64,000 nucleotides of DNA from Oceanitalea sp047302425. GTDB taxonomy: Bacteria > Actinomycetota > Actinomycetes > Actinomycetales > Actinomycetaceae. Every line of letters starts with the position of its first letter. The stretch's first letter is position 1. A program made the translations under genes and the position numbers. The stretch lies in NCBI RefSeq assembly GCF_047302425.1, contig NZ_CP154855.1:310001-374000 (forward strand), written 5' to 3'. Under the pieces are notes generated by a model that was given only the letters and a program-made list of their open reading frames with translations, ran no database searches and had not been told where the DNA came from. Of this stretch, positions 20,174 through 28,740 are shown piece by piece.

Positions 20174-20505
20174 GCACGAGAGTCGGTGGGTTGGTCGGAC
20201 GGGGTCTGGCCCTGCTCGTGCGGGGATACCAGCTCGTCGTGTCCCCCTGGTTCGGCCCGTCGTGCCGCTACTACCCGTCCTGCTCCGCCTACGCGGTGAC
20301 GGCGCTGCGCCGCCACGGAGCGGTACGCGGACTTGTTCTCGCAGGGTGGCGACTGCTGCGCTGCAACCCGTGGAGCAGGGGCGGGGTCGACCACGTCCCG
20401 CCGGCCGGGGACCCGATGCCGTGGTCAAGACGCGCCGCGCAAGCACGTACCCTCGGTGTAGCTGCCGGTGGGGCGCGTGTGAACGACGCGCCGGAAGACT
20501 TCTAG
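20170..20505 (+). CDS. yidD: Membrane protein insertion efficiency factor YidD
   Basis: This 111-residue YidD-family protein helps YidC-dependent insertion. The signature GPSCRYYPSCSAYAVTALRRHG and the RCNPWSRGGVDHVP motif are both present, with three conserved cysteines. The C-terminal ~25 residues after the core are extra and poorly conserved in this family. The ATG overlaps the rnpA stop (ATGA), showing translational coupling. Confidence 0.95.
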   Translation: MSTRVGGLVGRGLALLVRGYQLVVSPWFGPSCRYYPSCSAYAVTALRRHGAVRGLVLAGWRLLRCNPWSRGGVDHVPPAGDPMPWSRRAAQARTLGVAAGGARVNDAPEDF

Positions 20506-20517
20506 GAGACGACCCAC

Positions 20518-21705
20518 ATGGGTGCCTTTGACACGATCCTGTACCCCATCAAGTGGGTCGTCGCATGGATCCTCCACCTCTTCCACGAGCTGTGGACCTT
20601 CGCGGGGATGGACCCCGCCAGCGGCTGGACGTGGGCGCTGTCGATCGTCGGCCTGACGGTGGTCATGCGCATCCTGCTCATCCCGCTGTTCTTCAAGCAG
20701 ATCAAGGCATCGCGCGGGATGCAGGTCCTGCAGCCGGAGCTGCAGAAGCTCCAGAAGAAGTACAAGGGGAAGAACGACCCTGCGTCCCGGCAGCAGATGC
20801 AGTCCGAGATGATGGCGCTCTACCAGAAGCACGGTACGAACCCCTTCGCCTCCTGCCTGCCCATCCTCGCGCAGTCGCCGATCTTCTTCGCCCTGTTCCG
20901 GGTGCTGTATTCGATGCCGCAGATCGCATCGGGCGAGTACCGCGACGGGCAGCCGCTGGGCCCGATCGACGCGGCGGCCGCAGCTCAGTTCCAGGAGTCC
21001 ACGCTCCTCGGCGCGCAGCTGTCCGACACCTTCCTCACCGCGTCGACGATGAACGTGCGGGTCCTCGCGATCGTGCTGGTGATCCTCATGTCGGTCACCA
21101 CCTTCACCACGCAGCGGCAGCTGACGATGAAGAACATGCCGCAGAGCGCCCTGGACAACCCGATGGCCAAGCAGCAGCGCATGCTCATGTATCTCATGCC
21201 GCTGATCTTCGCCTTCTCCGGCGTTGCCTTCCCGATCGGTGTGCTCGTCTACTGGCTCACGACGAACCTGTGGACGATGGGCCAGCAGTTCTACACGATC
21301 CGCAAGATCCCCGCCCCCGGCTCCGAGGCCGAGAAGCGCTTCAAGGAGCGGGAGCGCGCGAAGCTCGAGCGCAAGGCCGCACGCAAGGGCGTGCCCGTGG
21401 AGGAGCTGCTGCCGGCCCCCCCGGAGCCCGAGCGTCCTGTCCAGCGCGGCCAGCGGGTCCAGCCCAAGCGCAAGGACCGTCAGAAGCGTCCCGCTGGGAC
21501 GACCACTCCCACGCCTTCCGCGACGAGCGCGACCTCCGCCGACGACGCGGCTGACGTGCCGGCGGAGCCGGCGCCCGCCGGGTCCGGCGCCAAGGACGGG
21601 AAGACCCCGCAGCAGCGGGCGGCCGAGCGCCACGCGAAGCGCGCTGCCCAGCGTCGGGCCGAGCTCGAGCGACGGGCCAAGGGCCCGGGCAAGCCGGGCA
21701 AGTAG
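20518..21705 (+). CDS. yidC: Membrane protein insertase YidC
   Basis: YidC (395 residues) inserts proteins into the inner membrane, alone or with Sec. The Oxa1-like core has five hydrophobic helices; TM1 is at about 10-30, the SIVGLTVVMRILLIPLFFKQ helix carries the conserved Arg of the hydrophilic groove, and GTNPFASCLPILAQSPIFFALF follows. The C-terminal ~110 residues are a basic, Ala/Pro-rich tail likely to touch the ribosome. The gene starts 12 bases after yidD. Confidence 0.97.
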   Translation: MGAFDTILYPIKWVVAWILHLFHELWTFAGMDPASGWTWALSIVGLTVVMRILLIPLFFKQIKASRGMQVLQPELQKLQKKYKGKNDPASRQQMQSEMMALYQKHGTNPFASCLPILAQSPIFFALFRVLYSMPQIASGEYRDGQPLGPIDAAAAAQFQESTLLGAQLSDTFLTASTMNVRVLAIVLVILMSVTTFTTQRQLTMKNMPQSALDNPMAKQQRMLMYLMPLIFAFSGVAFPIGVLVYWLTTNLWTMGQQFYTIRKIPAPGSEAEKRFKERERAKLERKAARKGVPVEELLPAPPEPERPVQRGQRVQPKRKDRQKRPAGTTTPTPSATSATSADDAADVPAEPAPAGSGAKDGKTPQQRAAERHAKRAAQRRAELERRAKGPGKPGK

Positions 21706-21755
21706 AGACCTGTTCAGTGCCCGGGGTCGACGGGCCGAGAGAGAAGGAACCACCC

Positions 21756-22325
21756 GTGAGCGAGCAAGACGTGCAGAGCGACGACACGACGTCGGAGCAG
21801 GCTGAGACCTCCCAGGAGGCCACCACGTCCGAGCGGACGACCGTGTCGGCAAGCGTCAAGCGCCTCGAGGAGGAGGGTGAGATCGCGGCCGACTACCTCG
21901 AGGAACTGCTCGACATCGCGGACCTCGACGGCGACATCGACCTGTCGATCGACCACGGGCGTGCGTCCGTGGAGATCGTCAACGAGGGTGGCTCGGACCG
22001 CGAGCTGAGGCGGCTCGTGGGCAAGGACGGCGAGGTGCTCGACGCGCTCCAGGAGCTCACCCGCCTGGCCGTGCAGGCGCGCACCGGTGACCGCAGCCGG
22101 CTCATGCTCGACATCGCCGGACACCGCCGCGGCCGTCGGGCCGAGCTCACCGCCGTCGCCGAGGAGGCCATCACCAAGGTGAAGGCGGGGACCGAGAAGG
22201 TCTCGCTCGAGCCGATGAACCCCTTCGAGCGCAAGGTGGTCCACGACGCCGTTGCCGCTGCCGGGCTCGTCAGCGACTCCGAGGGCGTCGAGCCGAACCG
22301 CTACGTCGTCATCACGGCGAAGTAG
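21756..22325 (+). CDS. khpB: KhpB/Jag RNA-binding protein (KH and R3H domains)
   Basis: The 189-residue protein begins with a Ser/Thr/Glu-rich tail, followed by a KH domain (about 60-115, RRLVGKDGEVLDALQEL with the G-x-x-G-like loop GKDG) and an R3H domain ending in NPFERKVVHDAVA and RYVVITAK. KhpB forms an RNA-binding pair with KhpA and is linked to cell elongation in other Gram-positives. I chose GTG at 21756 because AGAAGGAAC precedes it; the in-frame GTG at 21717 abuts the yidC stop and lacks a site. Confidence 0.92.
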   Translation: MSEQDVQSDDTTSEQAETSQEATTSERTTVSASVKRLEEEGEIAADYLEELLDIADLDGDIDLSIDHGRASVEIVNEGGSDRELRRLVGKDGEVLDALQELTRLAVQARTGDRSRLMLDIAGHRRGRRAELTAVAEEAITKVKAGTEKVSLEPMNPFERKVVHDAVAAAGLVSDSEGVEPNRYVVITAK

Positions 22326-22338
22326 TCGACACCTGTAG

Positions 22339-22986
22339 ATGACCAAGGACGACGCCGCGGCGGTGGAGGAGGCCCCTTCCTCCGCCGCCGAGGTGTTCGG
22401 CAACGCGTGGCCCCGGTTGGAGCGCTTCGCGTCGCTGCTCGTCGCTGAGGGCGAGCTGCGCGGGCTCATCGGCCCGCGGGAGCTGCCGCGTCTGTGGAGC
22501 AGACACCTGCTCAACTCGAGCGCGGTGACTCGCTTCGTCCCCGAAGGGGCGAGCTTCGCCGATGTCGGTTCCGGTGCTGGGTTCCCTGGTGTGGTCGTGG
22601 CGATCATGAGGCCCGACCTCGATGTCACCCTCGTTGAGCCGATGGAGCGTCGGACGGACTGGCTCGAGCACGTCGCGGAGTCGCTCTCGCTCGGCAACGT
22701 CAGTGTGGTCCGCGCCCGTGCAGAGGAGCTGCACGGTGCTCAGGAGTTCGATGTCGTGAGCGCGCGGGCGGTGGCGGCGCTCAAGAAGCTGGTCCCGTGG
22801 GTTGCACCGCTGATCGGTAGCGGTGGCAGCCTGGTCGCGCTCAAGGGTGAGCGTGCAGCGTTCGAGGTTGAGGACGCTGCCAAGGTGCTCCGCAAGCACA
22901 AGCTCGCGGGCACGGAGGTGCACGAGGTGCTGGTTGCTGGAACGGACGAGCCGACACGAGTCGTGACCGCACGACGAGCCGGCTGA
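22339..22986 (+). CDS. rsmG: 16S rRNA (guanine-527-N7) methyltransferase RsmG
   Basis: RsmG (215 residues, also called GidB) methylates G527 of 16S rRNA using S-adenosylmethionine; loss of this modification confers low-level streptomycin resistance in several bacteria. The SAM-binding FADVGSGAGFPGVVVAI motif is present, as are LLNSSAV and VVSARAVAALKKLVPW. It closes the rpmH operon. In most actinobacteria parA follows directly, but here about 3.4 kb of parS-rich DNA and an insertion sequence intervene. Confidence 0.96.
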   Translation: MTKDDAAAVEEAPSSAAEVFGNAWPRLERFASLLVAEGELRGLIGPRELPRLWSRHLLNSSAVTRFVPEGASFADVGSGAGFPGVVVAIMRPDLDVTLVEPMERRTDWLEHVAESLSLGNVSVVRARAEELHGAQEFDVVSARAVAALKKLVPWVAPLIGSGGSLVALKGERAAFEVEDAAKVLRKHKLAGTEVHEVLVAGTDEPTRVVTARRAG

Positions 22987-23375
22987 TCGGCTACTGCTCA
23001 GAAGCGCTGATCACCGGGTGCGGGTGGACAGTGCGGGAAGCGCGCTCAGGGCTGATGTGCTGACGGCGGGCGGCCGCACGGTGCATCTGACGTGCGCCTT
23101 CGATTGGAAGTCGTTTCACGTGAAACGCTTCTCTGAACCAGCCGGGAATCGATCTGGCCCGGACCGAACCGGGTCGCGCGAAATGGAGCCGTGCCGGGCC
23201 GACTCCACCGCAGCCGACCGGATGCGGACTGGGCCGGGTCAAGGATTGAGGCTAGCTGTGTCATGGGTGAGTCGAGTTCGGGCGACCCGAGCGCGTGCTG
23301 ACGACTCTGACGTGGCCGCCCCTCGGATCGATCCAAGGCTGCACACCCAGCCAGGCCCGACGCGTTGCGTTTCAC
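22987..23375. other. Non-coding rsmG-to-IS spacer with a parS site
   Basis: No credible gene is seen. The stretch holds an intact parS at 23113-23126 and ends in an 8-base half-parS (23368-23375) that is the left target duplication of the insertion sequence. Confidence 0.75.
23112..23127. promoter_or_regulatory. parS site 1
   Basis: CGTTTCACGTGAAACG is a perfect 16-bp palindrome matching the universal parS consensus TGTTTCACGTGAAACA apart from the outer base pair. ParB nucleates here. Confidence 0.95.
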
Positions 23376-24799
23376 GGCTCTTCGCAGATGAGGGTGTAGA
23401 GGGCGTCAGCGCGTCGCTCGTCGGATAGGGGTCGAGGTCTTCCGATGATGGAGGTTCCTACGCCAGCCACCCGAAAGACCTCGACGTGCTCGACGCTACC
23501 TTCACGTGCCCGGACCTGACCACGTTCACCCGCCTGGACGACCTCGGCCTGCAGGTCGTGGGCCAACTGGTCGAGCCCGATCGGGCGGTGCTCGCCTGCC
23601 GGGTCACCGAGCCCGATGAGTGGTGCCGCCGGTGCGGCTGTGAGGGCGCACCGCGCGACACGGTGACCCGGCGGCTGGCGCACGAGCCGCTGGGCTGGCG
23701 GCCGACCACGTTGCTGGTGACCGTGCGCCGCTACCGGTGCACCGAGTGTGGGCACGTGTGGCGTCAGGACACCACCGCGGCGGCTGAGCCGCGGGCGGCG
23801 ATCTCTCGCGGCGGGGTGCGCTGGGCGCTGGAGGCCCTGGTGTGCCAGCACCTGACCGTCGCACGCGTCGCGGAAGGGCTCGCGGTGTCGTGGAACACCG
23901 CCAACGCCGCAGTCCTGGCCGAGGGCAGACGCCTGCTCATCAGCAATCCGAGCCGCTTCGACGACGTGCGAGTCGTCGGCGTGGACGAGCACGTGTGGCG
24001 CCACACCCGCCTGGGCGACAAGTACGTCACCGTCATCATCGACCTCACCCCGATCCGCGACGGCACGGGGCCCTCCCGGCTGCTGGACATGGTCCCGGGC
24101 CGGTCCAAGCAGGCCTTCAAGCAGTGGCTCACCGACCGGGGCGAGTCCTGGCGCAAGGGCGTGGAGGTGGTGGCGATGGACGGCTTCACCGGCTTCAAGA
24201 CCGCCACCACCGAGGAGCTTCCCGACGCTGTCGCGGTGATGGATCCCTTCCACGTGGTGCGCTTGGCCGGTGATGCGATGGACCGGTGCCGGCGCCGCGT
24301 CCAGCAAGCCCTCCACGGCCACCGAGGACGCGCCGCCGACCCGCTCTACCGTGCCCGGCGCACCCTGCACACCGGTGCCGACCTGCTCACCGAAAAGCAG
24401 CGGTCGAGGATCGAGGCGCTCTTCGCGGCCGAGGAGCACGTTCAGGTCGAGGCCACCTGGGGCGTCTACCAGCAGATGATCACCGCCTACCGCGCACCGT
24501 ACCGCCAGGCCGGCCGAGCGCTCCTGGCCACGCTCATCACCTTGGTGTGCTCCGGTGTTCCCGCCGCGCTGGAGGAGGTCCGCACCCTGGGGCGGACCCT
24601 GAAGAAGCGCGCCGCCGACGTCCTGGCCTACTTCGACCGGCCCGGCACGAGCAACGGCCGCACCGAGGCGATCAACGGACGACTCGAACACCTGCGCGGC
24701 TCCGCCCTCGGCTTCCGCAACCTCACCAACTACATCGCCCGAGCACTCCTGGAGACCGGCGGATTCAGACCCCGACTACACCGTCAATTGTGAAGAGCC
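23376..24799 (+). mobile_element. ISL3-family insertion sequence, complete
   Basis: The 1,424-bp element has imperfect terminal inverted repeats beginning GGCTCTTC at both ends (20 of the first 24 positions match). It is flanked by an 8-bp direct repeat CGTTTCAC (23368-23375 and 24800-24807). Ends, 8-bp duplication and transposase all fit family ISL3. The duplicated target is exactly half of a parS site, so the element is inserted at a parS. It appears intact and therefore possibly recent. Confidence 0.95.
23486..24793 (+). CDS. ISL3-family transposase
   Basis: This DDE-type transposase has 435 residues, the usual length for the family. An N-terminal zinc-ribbon pair (CRRCGC near 45, CTECGHVW near 80) is followed by a helix-turn-helix and the catalytic core: first Asp in VVGVDEHVW, second Asp in VVAMDGFTGF and Glu in RTEAINGRLEHLRG. 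No frameshift or stop interrupts it. The start is GTG at 23486, 110 bases inside the left end, and the stop codon lies within the right inverted repeat. Transcription runs toward parA, so read-through across the parS cluster is possible. Confidence 0.95.
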   Translation: MLDATFTCPDLTTFTRLDDLGLQVVGQLVEPDRAVLACRVTEPDEWCRRCGCEGAPRDTVTRRLAHEPLGWRPTTLLVTVRRYRCTECGHVWRQDTTAAAEPRAAISRGGVRWALEALVCQHLTVARVAEGLAVSWNTANAAVLAEGRRLLISNPSRFDDVRVVGVDEHVWRHTRLGDKYVTVIIDLTPIRDGTGPSRLLDMVPGRSKQAFKQWLTDRGESWRKGVEVVAMDGFTGFKTATTEELPDAVAVMDPFHVVRLAGDAMDRCRRRVQQALHGHRGRAADPLYRARRTLHTGADLLTEKQRSRIEALFAAEEHVQVEATWGVYQQMITAYRAPYRQAGRALLATLITLVCSGVPAALEEVRTLGRTLKKRAADVLAYFDRPGTSNGRTEAINGRLEHLRGSALGFRNLTNYIARALLETGGFRPRLHRQL

Positions 24800-24815
24800 C
24801 GTTTCACGTGAAACC
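24800..24815. promoter_or_regulatory. parS site 2, at the IS target site
   Basis: CGTTTCACGTGAAACC has a perfect 14-bp core and begins at the first base after the IS right end. Its left half is the target duplication, so this is the site that was hit and regenerated. Confidence 0.95.
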
Positions 24816-25160
24816 TCCTCGTGCCTGGCGCTCGCGGACTGTACGCGCCCGACAGCAGGCAGATGATCCCGGATCCCGTGGACCTCCACGGTTGGCGATG
24901 CATGGATGGGACGTCCCCCAGGCCGGGCGCGCCCGTTCTAGCCGGGCTGTCGACGCGATGGAACGTCGCCGGAGTGACCGAGTTCGAGGTCCGCACACGG
25001 GCCTTAATCAATCCTCGGTCGTGCTCACGAGAGTTCACGGGCTGAGCATTGGTTCAGAGCGCCCGGAGCCGATCGGCGTGCGAGCCGGTGCGACCAACGC
25101 GGCCCGTATCGGCGGTCTCGCGCAAGCGGCGCATCCCGCCTGCCAGTCCTGCACACGGGG

Positions 25161-25176
25161 TGTTTCACGTGGAACG
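25161..25176. promoter_or_regulatory. parS site 3
   Basis: TGTTTCACGTGGAACG has one departure from symmetry (G for A at core position 11). Confidence 0.85.
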
Positions 25177-25288
25177 CGGATCGCTTTCGGCGTGGGCACG
25201 TCTTGAGCTCTTCCCGCTAACGCTCTTCTAGCGACCGAGGCTTCACTGGGCGTCGTATGGCGTAGTGCGCCTCGCGCGGCAGCGTCGC

Positions 25289-25304
25289 CGTTTCACGTGA
25301 AACA
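25289..25304. promoter_or_regulatory. parS site 4
   Basis: CGTTTCACGTGAAACA has a perfect 14-bp core. Confidence 0.95.
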
Positions 25305-25524
25305 TGGCGCCCAACTTAGTCGCGAGTATTGGCCGTGACGGAGAGCTGCCGATTGAGCTCTGCAGCAGGTGGCCCGTTAGCGTTTGCGTGGGGGGACGCG
25401 TCAACGTGGCCGCGGGACGTCACGCAACCTCGAGCGGAGGCGCAGAGCGTCGGTGCGCTGACGGTGTCGGCGTCCCGCGCGGCTACTGGGTCCGGACTCC
25501 GAACCGGGTCTAGTCGGGCCTCGG

Positions 25525-25540
25525 AGTTTCACGTGAAACG
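25525..25540. promoter_or_regulatory. parS site 5
   Basis: AGTTTCACGTGAAACG has a perfect 14-bp core. Confidence 0.95.
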
Positions 25541-25713
25541 GTGGTCGGTCGCGTTGTGGCTTGGAGCAGGCCGACAGAAGTAGGCCGTCACTACACAACC
25601 GGATCTGAACGACGCGCGCCGATGGATGTGCAGGGCACGGAGCGGACGATCCGGGGGCGCCAGGAGAGTCGTTGTGCTCCCTGCCGACCAGACACTGGCG
25701 GACGACGCGGTGG

Positions 25714-25729
25714 GGTTTCACGTGAAACG
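25714..25729. promoter_or_regulatory. parS site 6
   Basis: GGTTTCACGTGAAACG has a perfect 14-bp core. Confidence 0.95.
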
Positions 25730-26311
25730 CAATCTCTGCGGGCCCGGGTCGCCGACTACGGCAGGCCGTCGTGCGTGGCGGACGCAGTAGCTCACGTCGG
25801 TCGCGCGAACGTGGAGGTACCGTCCTGTTTCACTGCAGAGCTGAGACCGTCGGCTCCCCACGCACGATCATGCAGCGAGGGCCGCACGGACGCCGGCGCG
25901 AGTGGACATCGGTACGTAGCAGGTCGTGCGGGCTGGTCACGCATCGGCAAACACGTGGGGGATCAGCCTCCGCGGGGCGCGCTCGACCGTGGATGTCGCG
26001 GAGGGAGAACCGTCGCCCTGAGACGACGTCCTTCGCTAGGAGCGCGACAGGAATGGAGCGCCGCTGAGGACCTGCTCTGCGCAAAGCAGGACGTGGCGCG
26101 CGTGAGATTGCGAGCCTCTCCGGTGCGGCCTGCAGCGCAGAGTCCGCTTCAGCCCTGGCCCACACGACACCCGACTCTCGAGACAGAGTGTCGTACTGCG
26201 GTTGGAAGTGTGACGTGCAGTGAGCAGGCCAGAGGGAGACGGCTGCGCGCGGCTGCAGGCCGTCGGCCATGTCACGGCGCGGTGTGCGTGTGCGCTTGAC
26301 CGCCCGAGCGA

Positions 26312-26327
26312 TGTTCCACGTGAAACC
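26312..26327. promoter_or_regulatory. parS site 7
   Basis: TGTTCCACGTGAAACC has one mismatch in the core and lies about 105 bases upstream of parA, close enough for ParB to affect parAB transcription. Confidence 0.85.
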
Positions 26328-26430
26328 ATCACCAGCGCCTTGTCCACGTGCGGCGCGGGACGGTCGGACTGTCCGCGAGCAAGCACTAGGCTAGGCCAGG
26401 GCGCGTGACAACAGCGATCAAGGGGTACGT

Positions 26431-27468
26431 GTGACCGAGTCGGACGACACGACCGCTACGGTAGGCCAAGCCGCAGCGGAGGAGCATGAGGACCGGAGGG
26501 CGCAGAGTATCCTCGGGGGGCTCGACGACTTCGACGACTCCACGCCCCTGGCGGCCCAGCTCGCGGAGGACGCCAGGCGCCGCATCGCCCTCGAGGGCAA
26601 GTCCTTCCCGAAGCCGCGCCGGACGCGGATCCTCACGGTGGCGAACCAGAAGGGCGGCGTCGGCAAGACGACGACCACGGTTAATCTTGCTGCGGCCCTC
26701 GCCACCGGAGGGCTGAAAGTCCTGGTCATCGACAACGACCCGCAAGGTAACGCCTCGACCGCGCTCGGGATCGACCACCACGCCGGCACGCCGTCCACCT
26801 ACGAGGTGCTCATCGACGACGTGCCTCTCGCCGAGGTGATCCAGCCGTGCCCCGACCTCGACGGCCTGTTCTGCGCGCCAGCAACGATCGACCTCTCGGG
26901 GGCGGAGATCGAGCTCGTCTCGATGGTCGCGCGGGAGAACCGGCTGCGAAACGCGATCACCAGCCTCCTCGAGAGCCAGGATGCCGCCGACAGGTACGAC
27001 TACGTCTTCATCGACTGCCCGCCGAGCCTCGGACTCCTCACGGTAAACGCCTTCGTGGCCGCGCGCGAGGTGCTCATCCCCATCCAGTCGGAGTACTACG
27101 CCCTCGAGGGACTGAGCCAGCTCCTGCGGAACATCGAGCTCATCAGGGGCCACCTCAACCCCACGCTACACGTGTCGACGATCCTCCTCACGATGTTCGA
27201 CAAGCGCACCAACCTGTCCCGACAGGTCGCGGACGAGGTCCACACCCACTTCCCGAAGCAGACCCTCGAGGTCTCGATCCCACGGTCGGTGAGGATCTCC
27301 GAGGCTCCGTCGTACGGGCAGACCGTGCTCACCTACGACCCGACCTCGACCGGCGCGCTCGCCTACCGGGCCGCCGCGCAGGAGCTCGCGGCGCGCGCCG
27401 AGCCCACACCCACATCAGCACAGCAACAGCCCGCAGCGGCGCAGCGTACGGAGGATGTCCATGAGTGA
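26431..27468 (+). CDS. parA: Chromosome partitioning ATPase ParA
   Basis: ParA (345 residues) is the nucleoid-bound ATPase that moves ParB-parS complexes. A ~65-residue disordered N-terminal tail precedes the deviant Walker A QKGGVGKTTTT; the switch motifs NDPQGN and FIDCPPSLGLL follow, as does the DNA-contacting IPRSVRISEAPSYGQ. The GTG at 26431 follows AAGGGG. The C-terminal tail is Ala/Gln-rich. parB starts inside its last codons. Confidence 0.97.
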   Translation: MTESDDTTATVGQAAAEEHEDRRAQSILGGLDDFDDSTPLAAQLAEDARRRIALEGKSFPKPRRTRILTVANQKGGVGKTTTTVNLAAALATGGLKVLVIDNDPQGNASTALGIDHHAGTPSTYEVLIDDVPLAEVIQPCPDLDGLFCAPATIDLSGAEIELVSMVARENRLRNAITSLLESQDAADRYDYVFIDCPPSLGLLTVNAFVAAREVLIPIQSEYYALEGLSQLLRNIELIRGHLNPTLHVSTILLTMFDKRTNLSRQVADEVHTHFPKQTLEVSIPRSVRISEAPSYGQTVLTYDPTSTGALAYRAAAQELAARAEPTPTSAQQQPAAAQRTEDVHE

Positions 27469-28708
27469 GAAGCGACGCGGCCTGGGCAAGGGTCTCGGTG
27501 CGCTGATTCCAACGGCCCCCACGGAGGGTCGTCCGGTGGACGTCTTCTTCCCGGACCAGCGCGCGGAGCCCCCGTCCCGCGGTGCCGCTGCGCCCGCCGA
27601 GCGCGAGACCCGCGCGGCCGACACGGGTGCAGAGGCCCCCGCACCGAAGAAGCCGCGTGCCGCGGCCGCCACGGCCACCCCGGCGAAGTCCCGCAAGCGC
27701 GCCTCCATCCCCAAGGACGCCGTCACCCCGCGCCGGAAGCCCGCAGGAAGCAGCGCGGCGACGCCCGAGCCGGCCGTGACCGAGCCTCCGGCAGCCGTCG
27801 AGGCGCCTGCACCGGTCGAACCGGTCGCAGCGGACGAGTCCGCCTCCGACGAGACGCTCGTGCCCGTCCCGGGGGCGAGCTTCGCGGAGATCCCCGTCGG
27901 CGAGGTCGTCGCGAACAGGCGCCAGCCGCGCCAGGTCTTCGACGAGGACGAGCTCGAGGAGCTTGCCGCCTCCATCCGCGAGGTCGGCGTCCTGCAGCCG
28001 ATCGTCGTGCGCGCCCTGCCCGAGGGCGAGGAGGCCCGCTACGAGCTCATCATGGGCGAGCGCCGGTGGCGCGCGTCCCAGCTCGCCGGCAACACCACCG
28101 TCCCCGCGATCATCCGCGAGGTCGAGGACGACGACCTCCTGCGCGACGCGCTGCTCGAGAACCTCCACCGGGCCCAGCTCAACCCGCTCGAGGAGGCCGC
28201 CGCCTACCAGCAGCTCCTCGAGGACTTCTCCTGCACACACGAGGAGCTCGCCTCCCGCATCGCACGCTCGCGCCCGCAGATCTCCAACACCCTGCGCCTG
28301 CTCAAGCTCCCCCCGCTGGTGCAGCGCCGGGTCGCCGCCGGCATCCTCTCCGCCGGCCACGCGCGCGCCCTCCTGGGGCTCTCGGACCCGGCGGCCATGG
28401 AGCGTCTCGCCCAGCGCATCGTCGCCGAGGGGCTGAGTGTGCGCACGACGGAGGAGATCGTCGCGCTCGGTGACGAGCCCACGGCGCCCGAGATGCGCCG
28501 TCGTCCGCGGGCTGGGGCCTACACGGCCGAGCTCAACGAGATCGCCACGCGGCTGTCCGACCGCTTCGACACCCGCGTGAAGATCGGCATGGGTCAGCGC
28601 AAGGGCAAGATCAACATCGAGTTCGCGAGCATCGAGGACCTCAACCGGATCCTCGACGTGCTCGCGCCCTCGGTCGAGCGTCCCCCGCTCGACGGCGCAG
28701 CGTCCTGA
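27461..28708 (+). CDS. parB: Chromosome partitioning protein ParB
   Basis: ParB (415 residues) binds parS and spreads as a CTP-dependent clamp. The N-terminal ParA-contact motif RRGLGKGLGALIP is at residue 5. A long disordered Ala/Pro linker (about 25-130) leads to the CTPase fold (NRRQPRQVFDEDELEELAASI and the GERRWRA motif), the HTH (SRPQISNTLRLLKLP) and the C-terminal dimerisation domain. The ATG at 27461 has GGAGG at the right distance; it overlaps parA by 8 bases. The seven upstream parS sites are its targets. Confidence 0.97.
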   Translation: MSEKRRGLGKGLGALIPTAPTEGRPVDVFFPDQRAEPPSRGAAAPAERETRAADTGAEAPAPKKPRAAAATATPAKSRKRASIPKDAVTPRRKPAGSSAATPEPAVTEPPAAVEAPAPVEPVAADESASDETLVPVPGASFAEIPVGEVVANRRQPRQVFDEDELEELAASIREVGVLQPIVVRALPEGEEARYELIMGERRWRASQLAGNTTVPAIIREVEDDDLLRDALLENLHRAQLNPLEEAAAYQQLLEDFSCTHEELASRIARSRPQISNTLRLLKLPPLVQRRVAAGILSAGHARALLGLSDPAAMERLAQRIVAEGLSVRTTEEIVALGDEPTAPEMRRRPRAGAYTAELNEIATRLSDRFDTRVKIGMGQRKGKINIEFASIEDLNRILDVLAPSVERPPLDGAAS

Positions 28709-28715
28709 GCCGCCG

Positions 28716-28740
28716 CCCGCGCCTGACACTCAGGCGCGGG
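28716..28740. terminator. Bidirectional terminator between parB and ddl-like gene
   Basis: An 11-bp perfect stem (CCCGCGCCTGA with TCAGGCGCGGG, loop CAC) begins 8 bases after the parB stop and includes the stop codon of the convergent ligase gene. Confidence 0.8.

Larger units (their letters stand above)
24800..26430. other. 1.6-kb non-coding parS cluster upstream of parA
   Basis: No ORF here has a convincing ribosome binding site or family; long frames such as 25541-26299 translate to Arg/Cys-rich shadow-like sequence. The stretch contains six of the seven parS sites of the window and one half-site (TGTTTCAC at 25826-25833). It is the centromere region; besides parS I see no other clear structure. 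Confidence 0.8.

Noticed and set aside
25541..26299. A 252-codon frame within the parS block
   Set aside because: No ribosome binding site, Arg/Cys-rich composition, and parS6 lies inside it; no family recognised.
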